Below, piece after piece: positions 8,897 through 17,607 of a DNA stretch of 64,000 bases. How positions within the stretch are numbered: the first letter of the stretch is position 1; every line of letters starts with the position of its first letter. The stretch is taken from the NCBI GenBank assembly GCA_046295175.1, contig JBKBNY010000009.1, positions 124,001-188,000 on the forward strand. Reading direction: 5' to 3'. The DNA is from JALOLV01 sp046295175 (GTDB lineage: Bacteria > Bacteroidota > Bacteroidia > Cytophagales > Spirosomataceae). The notes under the pieces were generated by a model. It did no database searches. It was given only the letters and a program-made list of their open reading frames with translations, and was not told where the DNA came from. Made by a program: the position numbers and the translations under genes.

Positions 8897-8906
8897 CAAA
8901 CGTTTG
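8897..8906. promoter_or_regulatory. Possible LacI/GalR-type operator
   Basis: Perfect palindrome CAAACGTTTG with central CpG in the divergent region between the GH2 gene and the serine hydrolase gene. AAACGTTT cores are typical of LacI/GalR-family operators. No such regulator is encoded in the window, so this is suggestive only. Confidence 0.35.
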
Positions 8907-9025
8907 CACTCATAAATATTTAGAATACCTAATAAATGAATTTTCATCTTATATTTGGCAAATATTACTAACCGAGCGTTTAATATTTATTTATAATTTC
9001 TATTCATTCAAAACCTATTTTTCAA

Positions 9026-10291
9026 ATGAAAAGGCTACTTTTTATCTTTTTTGTGTTATCAATCAATGCTTGTTATTCACAAACTCCGCAGAGTTTTACG
9101 GTTGCAACTAATCCGACTGAAGCGGGGTTCTCCACCGAAAGGTTAAAGCGAATTGACGCACTCGAACAAGAATTTATTGATAAAGGAATCGCACCAAATG
9201 CCGTTACTTTTGTGGCTCGAAAGGGTAAAATCGTGCATTACAAGGCCTTCGGATTTAGTAATTTAGAATCAAAAACTCCTCTAAAAAAAGACGATATTTT
9301 TAGAATTGCATCACAGAGCAAGGCAATCACGACGGTTGGATTATTGATGCTTTTTGAAGAAGGTAAGTTTTTTCTTGACGAGCCAATCTCAAAATACATT
9401 CCAGCTTTTAAGAATCCAAAAGTTTTGGTAAGTGTCGATGAAAAAGACCCAGCGAAATACACAACTCGCCCCGCAAAATCTGAGATTACGATTCGTCAAT
9501 TATTGAGTCATTCGGCAGGGATTCCTTATGAACATCCACTTGATAAACTTCCTGAATTTCAAGTGCCTTTTTTCTGCTCTACCCAAAATGATGTTTTGAA
9601 AGATGCGGTTGAGAAATTAGCAAAAAGGCCATTAATTGCTGACCCAGGTGAGAAGTTTGTTTATGGATTGAATACTGACATTATTGGACGATTGGTTGAG
9701 ATTTTATCGGGAATGTCGCTGGATGAATACCTACAAAAACGCGTTATTCAACCACTCGGAATGAAAGATACACATTTCTATCTACCTGATAGTATGGCGA
9801 ATAGGCTGGTAGAATTATATTCAAAAGCAACGGTTGATGATAAATTGAGTGTTCATCAAAATGAAACATATCGTAAATATGCTACAACTGGTGCAAAAAG
9901 CTACTTTTCGGGGGGAGCTGGTTTATTGAGTACGATTGAGGATTATGCTAAGTTTTGTCAATTTATTTTGAATGGTGGTGAGTTTAATGGGAAACGTCTT
10001 TTGAGTCGCTCAACTGTGGCAATGATGGGGCGTAATCAGATAGGAGAAAATTTTGTTTGGGACAGAAATGATAAATTTGGTTTAGGTTTCCAGATTATCA
10101 GCGATGAATCACATTATGGAGATAATGCAACGCCGAATTCTTTGACTTGGGGAGGAATGTACTGCTCAGAATATACAATTGATAAAGAGAAGGATTTGAT
10201 TTTATTGGTATTTACAAATGTTCAACCTTATGCACATTACTCTGAATTTGTTCGCAAGTTCCGAATTGCCGTGTATCAAGCACTTAATTGA
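9026..10291 (+). CDS. Exported class C beta-lactamase-related serine hydrolase
   Basis: 421 aa with a signal peptide (MKRLLFIFFVLSINACYSQ). The S-x-x-K motif is SQSK (Ser96, Lys99). A YGLNTD segment stands where these enzymes carry Tyr-x-Asn, and TWGGMYCSEY near the C-terminus replaces the usual (H/K)TG motif; this arrangement is common in the esterase/peptidase branch (beta-lactamase family, EstB-like). It is therefore more likely an esterase or D-amino-acid peptidase than an antibiotic resistance enzyme. The Cys at position 16 sits in a weak lipobox-like context, so lipid anchoring is possible. It is divergent from the GH2 gene. Confidence 0.85.
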   Translation: MKRLLFIFFVLSINACYSQTPQSFTVATNPTEAGFSTERLKRIDALEQEFIDKGIAPNAVTFVARKGKIVHYKAFGFSNLESKTPLKKDDIFRIASQSKAITTVGLLMLFEEGKFFLDEPISKYIPAFKNPKVLVSVDEKDPAKYTTRPAKSEITIRQLLSHSAGIPYEHPLDKLPEFQVPFFCSTQNDVLKDAVEKLAKRPLIADPGEKFVYGLNTDIIGRLVEILSGMSLDEYLQKRVIQPLGMKDTHFYLPDSMANRLVELYSKATVDDKLSVHQNETYRKYATTGAKSYFSGGAGLLSTIEDYAKFCQFILNGGEFNGKRLLSRSTVAMMGRNQIGENFVWDRNDKFGLGFQIISDESHYGDNATPNSLTWGGMYCSEYTIDKEKDLILLVFTNVQPYAHYSEFVRKFRIAVYQALN

Positions 10292-10306
10292 GTCTATAGG
10301 TTTGGA

Positions 10307-10380
10307 GTTTGATAGTTTCAGGATTCAGAGTTTCATCATCTAATTGAACCTTGAACTCTTGAAAATTGAAACTATCGAAC
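10307..10380. repeat. Long imperfect hairpin between convergent genes
   Basis: Outer arms GTTTGATAGTTTCA (10307-10320) and TGAAACTATCGAAC (10367-10380) pair with one G-U. Inner segments TTCAGAGTTTCA and TGAACTCTTGAA pair further. It lies between the serine hydrolase (+) and exbD (-) stop codons and shares the GTTTGA(A/T)AGTTTCAG core with 5911-5990. It probably acts as a terminator. Confidence 0.6.
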
Positions 10381-10387
10381 CATAAAA

Positions 10388-10789
10388 CTATTTATTCAAT
10401 TCCGTAGCTAAAACCATTCTTACTTTCAGTTTTGCTCCGAGAGCCATCACATCCACTAAATCTTGCACGGTTAGGGTGCTTTCGGCACGAAGTACGACGG
10501 TTGGTTCTTCCATGTCTTGAGTTGCTGAAATGATTCGGCTTTCAAGTTGGTCGAATGGTACTTGTGTGCTATTGATATAATACCTTTTATCGGCCGTAAT
10601 CGAGAGCGAAATAGGCTGTTTGCTTACGTCGTGGTCTGATTTCTGAGATTTTGGTAAAAGCAATTTAATAACATTAGGATTGCCCAATGTTGATATAATC
10701 AAGAAGAACAACATCAAGAAAAACATAATATCGTTCAACGATGCTGTTGCTACTTCTGCATGAAAACGTCTTTGTCTTTTGAACTTCAT
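10388..10789 (-). CDS. exbD: ExbD/TolR-family biopolymer transporter
   Basis: 133 aa with one N-terminal transmembrane helix (about 20-38) and a periplasmic domain. The functional aspartate of ExbD/TolR is present at the start of the helix (SLNDIMFFLMLFF). It follows the ExbB gene by 71 nt on the same strand, so the pair forms a proton-motive-force energiser unit. No TonB is nearby, so whether it drives TonB-dependent uptake, a Tol system or another process is open; gliding uses GldL/GldM, which these do not resemble. Confidence 0.87.
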   Translation of the reverse strand: MKFKRQRRFHAEVATASLNDIMFFLMLFFLIISTLGNPNVIKLLLPKSQKSDHDVSKQPISLSITADKRYYINSTQVPFDQLESRIISATQDMEEPTVVLRAESTLTVQDLVDVMALGAKLKVRMVLATELNK

Positions 10790-10821
10790 TAGAGTATTTG
10801 TTAATGGTTAATAGTGTAATC

Positions 10822-10844
10822 GTTAATCGAATTTGACGATTAAC
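10822..10844. repeat. Small inverted repeat between exbB and exbD
   Basis: GTTAATCG (10822-10829) and CGATTAAC (10837-10844) flank a 7-nt loop, within a run of TTAAT/ATTAAC motifs that fills the gap. It may be a processing or attenuation hairpin setting the exbB:exbD ratio. The GTTAATCG unit recurs in the 15161-15180 repeat. Confidence 0.5.
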
Positions 10845-10860
10845 AATTAACGAATAACAA

Positions 10861-11538
10861 TTATTTCATCGGCTCGTTAAGCGTATCTAAGAAATCCATG
10901 ACAGTGGCTTGGAGGTTTATTCCGAACTTATCAATCATCATGTTGATTCCGTGATAACCTGCGTAGGCAATCACACCCACGATTAGACCCGTAAACGAAG
11001 AAACCATCTTCTCATAAAGACCATTGGCGATGATTTCGATGGTAAAATTACCCGTTGTCGAAATATCATAGAAGATTTTGATGATACCCGAAATCGTACC
11101 GATAAAACCTAAGATTGGGGCAACACCCGCTATCAAACCCAAATAACCCATGTTTTTTTCCATTTTCGAAATTTCGAGGTTTGATTGTATCTCAATTGCA
11201 CTTTCGATATCTTTTATCGGTTTGCCAATACGAGTGATACCTTTTTCGAGAATTCTTGAAATCGGTAGATTAGTACTTTTGCAAAGGGTTGCTGCCGTAC
11301 GCAAATCTCCTCTCAAAAGATTATCTTTCAATGTCCTTAAAAATCCGAAATCAATATTTGAAGCACTTTTTATGAATAAATATCGCTCAATGATAAAGTA
11401 GAGTGTCATAAACAACAACAACAAAAGCGGATAAATTACAACACCACCTTTTAGTAATAGACTTAGATAGTTGATAGATGAGGCACTTGCAGTAGCAGTA
11501 GAGTCGGCTGTAACTTGAAGCAAAATCGTCTGTAACAT
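10861..11538 (-). CDS. exbB: MotA/TolQ/ExbB-family proton channel protein
   Basis: 225 aa. Hydrophobic segments near residues 26-48, 140-165 and 180-205 match the three-helix ExbB/TolQ layout, with a cytoplasmic loop of about 80 residues. The family glycine/proline-rich stretch LGLIAGVAPILGFIGTISGI is clear. It forms the pentameric channel partner of the ExbD protein encoded next. Upstream, at 11670-11701, lies a palindrome separating it from the ScfR-type regulator gene. Confidence 0.87.
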   Translation of the reverse strand: MLQTILLQVTADSTATASASSINYLSLLLKGGVVIYPLLLLLFMTLYFIIERYLFIKSASNIDFGFLRTLKDNLLRGDLRTAATLCKSTNLPISRILEKGITRIGKPIKDIESAIEIQSNLEISKMEKNMGYLGLIAGVAPILGFIGTISGIIKIFYDISTTGNFTIEIIANGLYEKMVSSFTGLIVGVIAYAGYHGINMMIDKFGINLQATVMDFLDTLNEPMK

Positions 11539-11669
11539 TAGGTTTTTATGATTGATTTGTCGGTTAATTAACTATTTTTTCTGGGAAATATTTTATAGAT
11601 TTTGAAAAACTTGTTTGTCATTGATTTGGATTTGTCGTTACAACTCATTTTAAATTATATTTTATTATC

Positions 11670-11701
11670 CGTAGCAAAAGGTTTGCAAACCCTTTTCTAC
11701 G
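11670..11701. repeat. 32-bp near-perfect palindrome (CGTAG...CTACG)
   Basis: The 32 nt begin CGTAGCAAAAGG and end CCTTTTCTACG around a TTTGCAAA centre. The arms match except for one inserted and one missing base, and there is no loop. It sits after the regulator gene and before exbB, both on the minus strand, and could terminate the first transcript. The form also fits a dispersed palindromic repeat. Confidence 0.65.
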
Positions 11702-11748
11702 AAATGACAACATAAATTCAAATTGCAATTGAATCAAATAACCAACAA

Positions 11749-13233
11749 TTAAGCACCAAGTCTTTTCAACGAAGCCTTCATTAATTCGATATGTCGTTTA
11801 CGTTGTAGAATGACTGGCTGAGCAACTCGCTCTTTGCAATCAAAAATACTACAACGCTCACAAGTTTGGTTGACGTTACGAGTCGGAATATTCGGGTCAG
11901 ATAAAAACTTTAACTTCGCTCTTAATGAATCATCTAATTCAAAACCCATCGTCACCGAAATATTGATTTGCTTCAAAATATTCAGCGGCCTTGCCATCGA
12001 GACCACAAAATATTGCACATCTGAATCTGTATAATTCGATATTTGAGCATGAGCCAAAGGTCTTTTATATTTACTTGTGGCCTGTAAATCAGATAATTCA
12101 TCGAGAATATTCAGCGAAACCCATCTACGACAGTAATGCTCTTTCTGAGTCTCGTGAGGATTATGCCGCTTAGCCAAATGCATTTCTTTGGTAAGCTGAT
12201 AATTCTTCTGACCAGACGGACATTCAAATCGTAAAAAGAAGAATTTATCAATACCAAAGTGCGTTTGTAAAACATTACTGATTCGGTGATAAAGCGTTTC
12301 GGGTGTAGCCTGAAAATATTCAGCCAAATCTATCAATGCTTCACTATCCCAAGTATCTCGACTAAAGAAATCTGTTAATTTATCAATCAATTTCTCTCGA
12401 CGAATCAAAATTCCACCCGCAAAATACGACGCTTTGAAGTTATTTAAAACCTCTTCAAATGACTTGACCTCGACCCAAGACGACGTAAGCGGACGGTCTT
12501 TGAGACGCATGTACAAAAAGCCCAATTCACGTCCCAATGTAAACGCACGCTGGTCGGAAGTTATCCGTTTATTAAGCATTAAAACGTTCGATTTTGGACT
12601 CATTACCGAACGAATATTCGCAATTTCTGGAAATTCCTCTTCGTCAAAAAACTTTATCGTAATTCCATATTTATCGTTCAGTAGATTTGTCAAATAAAAT
12701 TCATCAATCTGCTGGTCGGGCTTAATGTTATGGTCTCGCAGAAAATCATCAATAGCCGTTTCGATTTCAGGAAAATAATTATCGTGCATTTCTTGATACG
12801 ACCTCAAAACAGCAAAATAAAACTGCTCGACCGACATATTGTAGCTTCGACCAATTTCGATGATTGTACTGATGAATGCACTCAATTTTGTTGGAGCTTC
12901 AGAGAGAAGCTCAAGCAAATCGGCAGGGTCAATTCCAAAGATTTCAAACGGGAGTTCGGTCAAAAAATTAGAGTTGAGTAATTCAGAAATAGGCTCTAAT
13001 TTTTTATTCAGTTTTAACGAAACGAGGGTGTCATAATCTACACCCATTGCGGTGGCAAGGGCAATAATTTTATCGGACTTGGGGTATTTTTTACCTTTTT
13101 CAATTTCATTAATATACGACATCGACAACCCAGACTTATTGGCAAGCTCGGTCAGCGACATTCCTTTATCAATGCGTAACTGTTTAAGTTTTAGTCCAAA
13201 TACGAGTCGAATGTTATCAGTATTCAGGCTCAT
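11749..13233 (-). CDS. XRE/ScfR-type transcriptional regulator with ImmA/IrrE-like and C-terminal Cys domain
   Basis: 494 aa. Residues 5-65 form a Cro/C1 helix-turn-helix (MSLTELANKSGLSMSYINEIEKG). The middle (about 170-300) resembles the ImmA/IrrE-like region, although no intact HExxH is visible. The C-terminus has the short-chain fatty-acid regulator signature with a CERCxxxDCxER cysteine cluster (about residues 459-469). Known relatives (ScfR, RamB, MccR type) sense acyl-CoA and control glyoxylate or propionate genes. Those targets are not adjacent, so the regulon is not given by context. It is divergent from the M20 gene across 306 nt. Confidence 0.85.
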   Translation of the reverse strand: MSLNTDNIRLVFGLKLKQLRIDKGMSLTELANKSGLSMSYINEIEKGKKYPKSDKIIALATAMGVDYDTLVSLKLNKKLEPISELLNSNFLTELPFEIFGIDPADLLELLSEAPTKLSAFISTIIEIGRSYNMSVEQFYFAVLRSYQEMHDNYFPEIETAIDDFLRDHNIKPDQQIDEFYLTNLLNDKYGITIKFFDEEEFPEIANIRSVMSPKSNVLMLNKRITSDQRAFTLGRELGFLYMRLKDRPLTSSWVEVKSFEEVLNNFKASYFAGGILIRREKLIDKLTDFFSRDTWDSEALIDLAEYFQATPETLYHRISNVLQTHFGIDKFFFLRFECPSGQKNYQLTKEMHLAKRHNPHETQKEHYCRRWVSLNILDELSDLQATSKYKRPLAHAQISNYTDSDVQYFVVSMARPLNILKQINISVTMGFELDDSLRAKLKFLSDPNIPTRNVNQTCERCSIFDCKERVAQPVILQRKRHIELMKASLKRLGA

Positions 13234-13539
13234 GCAGTGGGGTTAAAGTTTTGGCTTAGAATCTTATTAATGGTAAAGATAGCAAAAAAATAAAGAGATT
13301 GCCACCCAAATTATGAAATTGCCAAAAAATAGTCTGAATTTAAACTGAATTTAACATTAAATTGATAAAACGGCTAAATCCAGCTTTAAAATCGCTCTTC
13401 TGGCTATTTGCTTGATTTTCAATGTGAAATATTTTCAAATTAGTGGTTTAGTTGTTAAAATTTGATTGAAAGGTTATTTCTAAAATACAACTTTTTAAAA
13501 TTTTCTATACTTTTAAATTTTAATCAATAAACTAAGCGT
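13234..13539. other. Divergent intergenic region, AT-rich, no gene seen
   Basis: Runs between the starts of the ScfR-type regulator and the M20 amidohydrolase. Short A/T tracts but no ORF of note, no strong inverted repeat and no clear TAnnTTTG box. It probably holds both promoters. Confidence 0.5.
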
Positions 13540-14982
13540 ATGTACATCCCTAAATCACTGATTGTTGCAGGCTGTGTGTTTTTGGCTTGCGGAACATCTA
13601 TAGCTCAAACCTCCAAAGATAAGGTACTCGAAAACTTATCAAAAAAAGAAATGTATTATGGTAGCATTGCCAAACAAATCTGGAATTATGCCGAATTAGG
13701 CTATCTCGAAACAAAAAGTTCGGCTTTGCTTCAACAAACACTCGAAAAAGAAGGCTTCAAAATACAGAAAGGAGTTGCCGAAATTCCGACAGCTTTTACA
13801 GCAGAATTTGGCTCTGGAAAACCTGTCATTGGTATTTTAGGAGAATACGATGCTTTGCCGGGCCTTTCGCAAGATTCGACTGCCGAAAAGAAAGCGATTC
13901 TCAATGGTGGTTCGGGGCATGCTTGCGGTCACCATTTGTTTGGAACGGCATCGGCAGCAACAGCCATTGCCGTTAAAGATTGGATGAAAGCCAATAATAT
14001 CAAAGGTACAATTCGTTTTTATGGAGCTCCAGCCGAAGAGGGCGGTTCGGGTAAAGTTTATTTGGTACGTGCTGGATTATTCAATGATGTTGATGCCGTA
14101 ATCCACTGGCATCCTGGTGCATCGAATGGTGCAAATGCAGGAACTTCATTGGCAAATAAATCGGCTAAATTTCGTTTTTACGGAGTTTCGGCTCATGCCG
14201 CTGGTGCACCCGAAAAAGGTCGCTCGGCGTTGGATGGGGTAGAAGCAATGAACTACATGGTTAACATGATGCGTGAGCATATCCCTTCGGATTCGAGAGT
14301 ACATTATGTAATTACGAATGGTGGAAAAGCACCGAATGTTGTACCTGATTTTGCCGAAGTTTATTACTATGCTCGTCACAACCAAAGAGACGTTGTGATG
14401 GATATTTGGAATCGTATCGAAAAAGCAGCACAAGGAGCAGCAATGGGTACTGGTACACGAGTTGAGGTTGAAGTGATTGGTGGCACTTATGAATTACTGC
14501 CAATTACAGCTTTGGCACAAGTAATGCACCAAAATCTTTCAAAAGTAGGTGGTTTTGAATATACGGCAGAAGAAAAAGAATTTGCCGAAAAAATCGTAAA
14601 ATCAATGGGCATCGAAGCACCAAACTATGCTAAGGCTTCGGGGGTTGAGCCTTTCAAAGCCGATGGTAATACTTCGGCGGGTGGCTCGACGGATGTTGGT
14701 GATGTTAGCTGGGCAGTGCCAACGGTTGGTTTAAGCACTGCAACTTGGGTTCCGGGTACACCTGCCCATAGCTGGCAAGCAGTTGCGGCTGGTGGTATGA
14801 GTATTGGTCGCAAAGGTATGATGGTTGCTGCAAAAACAATGTCGTTGACCGCGATGGAATTGTTTGAGAATCCTGAACTAATCAAAAAAGCGTGGGCTGA
14901 ATTTGAGCAAAAACGCGGCAAAAACTTTAAGTATGTTTCGTTGCTCGGCGACCGCAAGCCTGCTTTAGATTATAGAAAGTAA
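13540..14982 (+). CDS. Exported M20-family amidohydrolase (AbgB-like)
   Basis: 480 aa with a signal peptide ending near SIAQ (residue 23). The di-metal peptidase M20 core shows GEYDALPG (about 101-108), GSGHACGHH (124-132), PAEEGGSGK (Glu166-Glu167) and HWHPG (189-193), which carry the metal ligands and catalytic glutamate. An inserted dimerisation domain follows (about 200-320). The closest known type is aminobenzoyl-glutamate utilisation protein B and related N-acyl amino acid hydrolases. The signal peptide implies hydrolysis of amide substrates in the periplasm. No AbgA or AbgT partner is adjacent. Confidence 0.88.
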   Translation: MYIPKSLIVAGCVFLACGTSIAQTSKDKVLENLSKKEMYYGSIAKQIWNYAELGYLETKSSALLQQTLEKEGFKIQKGVAEIPTAFTAEFGSGKPVIGILGEYDALPGLSQDSTAEKKAILNGGSGHACGHHLFGTASAATAIAVKDWMKANNIKGTIRFYGAPAEEGGSGKVYLVRAGLFNDVDAVIHWHPGASNGANAGTSLANKSAKFRFYGVSAHAAGAPEKGRSALDGVEAMNYMVNMMREHIPSDSRVHYVITNGGKAPNVVPDFAEVYYYARHNQRDVVMDIWNRIEKAAQGAAMGTGTRVEVEVIGGTYELLPITALAQVMHQNLSKVGGFEYTAEEKEFAEKIVKSMGIEAPNYAKASGVEPFKADGNTSAGGSTDVGDVSWAVPTVGLSTATWVPGTPAHSWQAVAAGGMSIGRKGMMVAAKTMSLTAMELFENPELIKKAWAEFEQKRGKNFKYVSLLGDRKPALDYRK

Positions 14983-15160
14983 AAAACTAATAAATTTAAG
15001 ATAACAAAAAATTTAGGTTATTGGATAATTGATAATGGTTACAAGGCTGATATTTAGATGATTAACTGTTCTAATTTATCACTCATTAATTCAATGCTTG
15101 TGGAATTGAATAATTGTAAATTCCAATATTAAAATAATACCCGAGTGTTTGCCAGCCTCA

Positions 15161-15180
15161 ATTAACTATTTTCGATTAAC
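15161..15180. repeat. 20-nt intergenic repeat, copy 1
   Basis: ATTAACTATTTTCGATTAAC; a second copy with one mismatch is at 54133-54152. Both are intergenic. Confidence 0.6.
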
Positions 15181-15201
15181 AAACTTTTCTATATTGAATT
15201 T

Positions 15202-15243
15202 AAAGTCATTCAGCCTATCAATTTTCAGGTTGGATGACTTTTG
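15202..15243 (+). terminator. Terminator-like hairpin before the dioxygenase promoter
   Basis: 15-bp stem, arms 15202-15216 and 15227-15241, fully paired with two G-U pairs, 10-nt loop, ending in a short T run. It probably stops transcription from the M20 side. Confidence 0.65.
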
Positions 15244-15269
15244 AATTATCATATGTTTACTATTTTCTT

Positions 15270-15277
15270 TACCTTTG
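15270..15277 (+). promoter_or_regulatory. TAnnTTTG promoter box for the dioxygenase gene
   Basis: TACCTTTG, an exact -7 match, 20 nt before the ATG at 15298. A TTTG lies at 15240-15243 but the 26-nt spacing is longer than usual. It supports the 15298 start, because the in-frame TTG at 15241 would lie upstream of the promoter. Confidence 0.55.
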
Positions 15278-15297
15278 CTACAAAAATTTCATCAGCT

Positions 15298-16257
15298 ATG
15301 GATAATAACGCACTATTAAACGAAATCCCATCTTTAGATTTGGCGGATTTTACTTCTGGTGATTCTGCAAGAAAAGCCAAATTTGTTCAAGACCTCGGAG
15401 CAGCATTCAATAATATTGGATTTGTGGCAATTAAAAATCACGGGTTATCGGATGATTTGAGAGAGAATCTTTATGCTTCATCTCAGAAATTCTTTTTTAT
15501 GCCCGATGAAATAAAGAAACAATATGAACATCCTGAGCTTTCGGGTCAACGTGGATACATTGGTAAAGGAAAAGAAACAGCAAAAGGTCATAATCGACCC
15601 GATTTAAAAGAATTTTATCACACTGGTCAGCCCGAACCTGTGGGAGATATGCCTGCCAATGTTTTTCCGACCGAAGTGCCAGAGTTTGAAAAATATGCAC
15701 TCGAAACCTACAAAACTTTTGAGAATACCGGTAAAAAGCTTCTTCAAGCCATTGCTCTATTTTTAGGCTTGGATGAATACTATTTTGAAGATAAAGTGAA
15801 GAATGGCGATAGTATTTTGAGAGCATTGCACTATTTTCCAATCGAAAATCCAGATGCAGTTCCAGAAGGCTCAGTGAGAGCGGCTGCCCACGGTGATATT
15901 AATTTGATAACCTTATTGATGGGAGCATCGGCCGAAGGATTAGAGGTTTTGCGTAGAGATGGTGAGTGGATTGCGATTACTGCATTACCCGAACAAATCA
16001 TTGTAAATGTGGGTGATATGCTCGATAGGTTGACCAATCACCACCTTAAATCAACTATTCATCGTGTTGTAAATCCACCACGTGAAAAAATGAAAACTTC
16101 GAGGTTTTCGATGCCATTTTTTATGCATCCGCGTGCCGATATGGACTTAACTTGCCTCGAAAGTTGTGTTAATGCGGAGAATCCAAAACGTTATGAAAAT
16201 ATGACTGCGGGCGAGTTTTTGGATGAACGATTGAGAGAGTTAGGACTTAGAAAGTAA
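15298..16257 (+). CDS. Isopenicillin N synthase-like 2-oxoglutarate/Fe(II) oxygenase
   Basis: 319 aa from the ATG at 15298. The double-stranded beta-helix carries the iron ligands His198 and Asp200 (AAHGDINL) and His255 (STIHRVV), and the 2-oxoglutarate-binding R-x-S (Arg269, Ser271). The N-terminal DIOX_N region is present. It is a soluble oxidase or hydroxylase of the family containing IPNS, ACC oxidase and gibberellin oxidases; bacterial members such as this usually have unknown small-molecule substrates. The ChrA gene follows after 66 nt with a hairpin between, so co-transcription is uncertain. Confidence 0.88.
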   Translation: MDNNALLNEIPSLDLADFTSGDSARKAKFVQDLGAAFNNIGFVAIKNHGLSDDLRENLYASSQKFFFMPDEIKKQYEHPELSGQRGYIGKGKETAKGHNRPDLKEFYHTGQPEPVGDMPANVFPTEVPEFEKYALETYKTFENTGKKLLQAIALFLGLDEYYFEDKVKNGDSILRALHYFPIENPDAVPEGSVRAAAHGDINLITLLMGASAEGLEVLRRDGEWIAITALPEQIIVNVGDMLDRLTNHHLKSTIHRVVNPPREKMKTSRFSMPFFMHPRADMDLTCLESCVNAENPKRYENMTAGEFLDERLRELGLRK

Positions 16258-16265
16258 GTTAACGT

Positions 16266-16305
16266 ATGTAGTTTACAGTTTAATTGTTTAGATTGTAAAC
16301 TGCAT
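16266..16305. terminator. Hairpin between oxygenase and chrA genes
   Basis: AGTTTACA (16270-16277) pairs exactly with TGTAAACT (16294-16301) and pairing extends outward with one G-U. There is no T run after it, so it is either a weak terminator or an mRNA processing or stability hairpin. Confidence 0.45.
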
Positions 16306-16323
16306 TTAGAAAAACCGCTAAAA

Positions 16324-17502
16324 ATGGCAAAAACGCGTCAGATTCGTTACATAATCTTTTTGAAAGACGTTCTGATTCTTGCTCTTACCTGTTTTGGGGG
16401 AGTGCAAGCTCACCTTGCCATGTTTATTGAAACATTAGTCCGAAAACATAATTACATTACCGAAGCCGAATTGATGGAGTTACAATCGCTCTGTCAAGTT
16501 TTGCCGGGACCTACTTCTACACAAACCATAACTGCTATCGGTTTCCGTCTCGGTGGTCCAAGTTTGGCTTATCTAACTCTTTTTGTTTGGGTATTACCAG
16601 CCGTTTCACTGATGACAGCCGCGGCCTTTGGAATTACCTACATTGATAAAGTTCAATTGCTCGAAATCACGCGGTTTATTAAACCAATGGGAGTTGCTTT
16701 TATCATTTACGGAGCTTATGCCATCGGTGTTAAAATCATCAAAACCAAAACCAGTATTTTTCTACTGATATTAGCTGCCTCGGCTGCTTATTTTTTCCGT
16801 TCTCCTTATACAACTCCATTATGGATTTTACTTGGAGGTTTAGCAACCTCATTAAAATTTGAAGAACAAGAAAAAATGAAAAAAGACCCTATCCGAATCG
16901 AATGGGCTAATTTTTTTCTTTGGTTGAGTGTTTTGGTATTCTCGGCAGCATTAGGGTTGATTACCCAATCATTACCCGTAAGATTATTCGAGAATTTCTA
17001 TCGAAACGGTAGCTTGGCTTTTGGAGGAGGACAAATTTTGAAGCCACTTCTTTATAACGAATTTGTCGAATTTAAACATTATTTGAGTCCTGATGAATTC
17101 CTTTCGGCCATTGCAATTGTAGAAGTTACTCCGGGTCCAATTTTTTCGATTGCATCGTTTGTAGGAGCTTTGTCAATCCGAGAGTGGGGCTTTAGCGGAC
17201 AGATTTTGGGTAGTGCCATCGCCACAACTGGAATCTTTTTACCCGGAACATTCTTGATATTTTTTGTGATTCGTTTTTGGGAACAACTCAAAAAGTACCG
17301 AGGAATTCGTGCTTCGCTCGAAGGTATCAATGCTGCTAGTACGGGTCTTACAATTGCCGCTGCCATTTCTCTTTTTGAACCAATGGCTACCGACTGGTTA
17401 TCGGCCATAACTGTAATTTTGACCTTGATTATTCTATATTCTCGAAAAATTCCATCATATTTGATTATTCTTGGTGGTTTAGCACTCGGATTCATCTTTT
17501 AG
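16324..17502 (+). CDS. chrA: Chromate transporter, two-domain CHR family
   Basis: 392 aa, almost wholly membrane segments in two homologous halves. The N half shows FGGVQAH and LPGPTSTQ, and the C half AFGGGQ and VTPGP, which are the paired FGG/PGP signatures of long-chain ChrA proteins. ChrA exports chromate driven by the proton gradient; some members handle other anions, so resistance is inferred. There is no ChrB or other resistance gene nearby. The preceding oxygenase is probably unrelated. Confidence 0.88.
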   Translation: MAKTRQIRYIIFLKDVLILALTCFGGVQAHLAMFIETLVRKHNYITEAELMELQSLCQVLPGPTSTQTITAIGFRLGGPSLAYLTLFVWVLPAVSLMTAAAFGITYIDKVQLLEITRFIKPMGVAFIIYGAYAIGVKIIKTKTSIFLLILAASAAYFFRSPYTTPLWILLGGLATSLKFEEQEKMKKDPIRIEWANFFLWLSVLVFSAALGLITQSLPVRLFENFYRNGSLAFGGGQILKPLLYNEFVEFKHYLSPDEFLSAIAIVEVTPGPIFSIASFVGALSIREWGFSGQILGSAIATTGIFLPGTFLIFFVIRFWEQLKKYRGIRASLEGINAASTGLTIAAAISLFEPMATDWLSAITVILTLIILYSRKIPSYLIILGGLALGFIF

Positions 17503-17607
17503 TAAGTTTTTTGTGTTCAAATTACTGTTTTTAGAATAATCGGAGTTAAAATAAATCAAAATCATTACTCAAAAAGTTAAGAAATTTTATTTTCTAATTC
17601 ATAGTTT

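Larger units (their letters stand above)
14983..15297. other. Intergenic region with hairpins and promoter
   Basis: No coding sequence is evident. It contains a 7-bp hairpin (15101-15107 with 15119-15125), the 20-nt repeat 15161-15180, a strong terminator-like hairpin 15202-15241 and a TACCTTTG promoter box at 15270, listed separately where stronger. Confidence 0.55.

Noticed and set aside
9026..10291. Antibiotic beta-lactamase
   Set aside because: SxxK is present but the third motif is WGGMY rather than KTG, as in esterase-type relatives; resistance cannot be claimed.
16836..16856. GGAGGTTTAGCAACCTC inside chrA resembles the 4686 palindrome
   Set aside because: Only six bases per arm pair around a 4-5 nt loop, and it encodes a normal GGLATS loop of the transporter; chance similarity.
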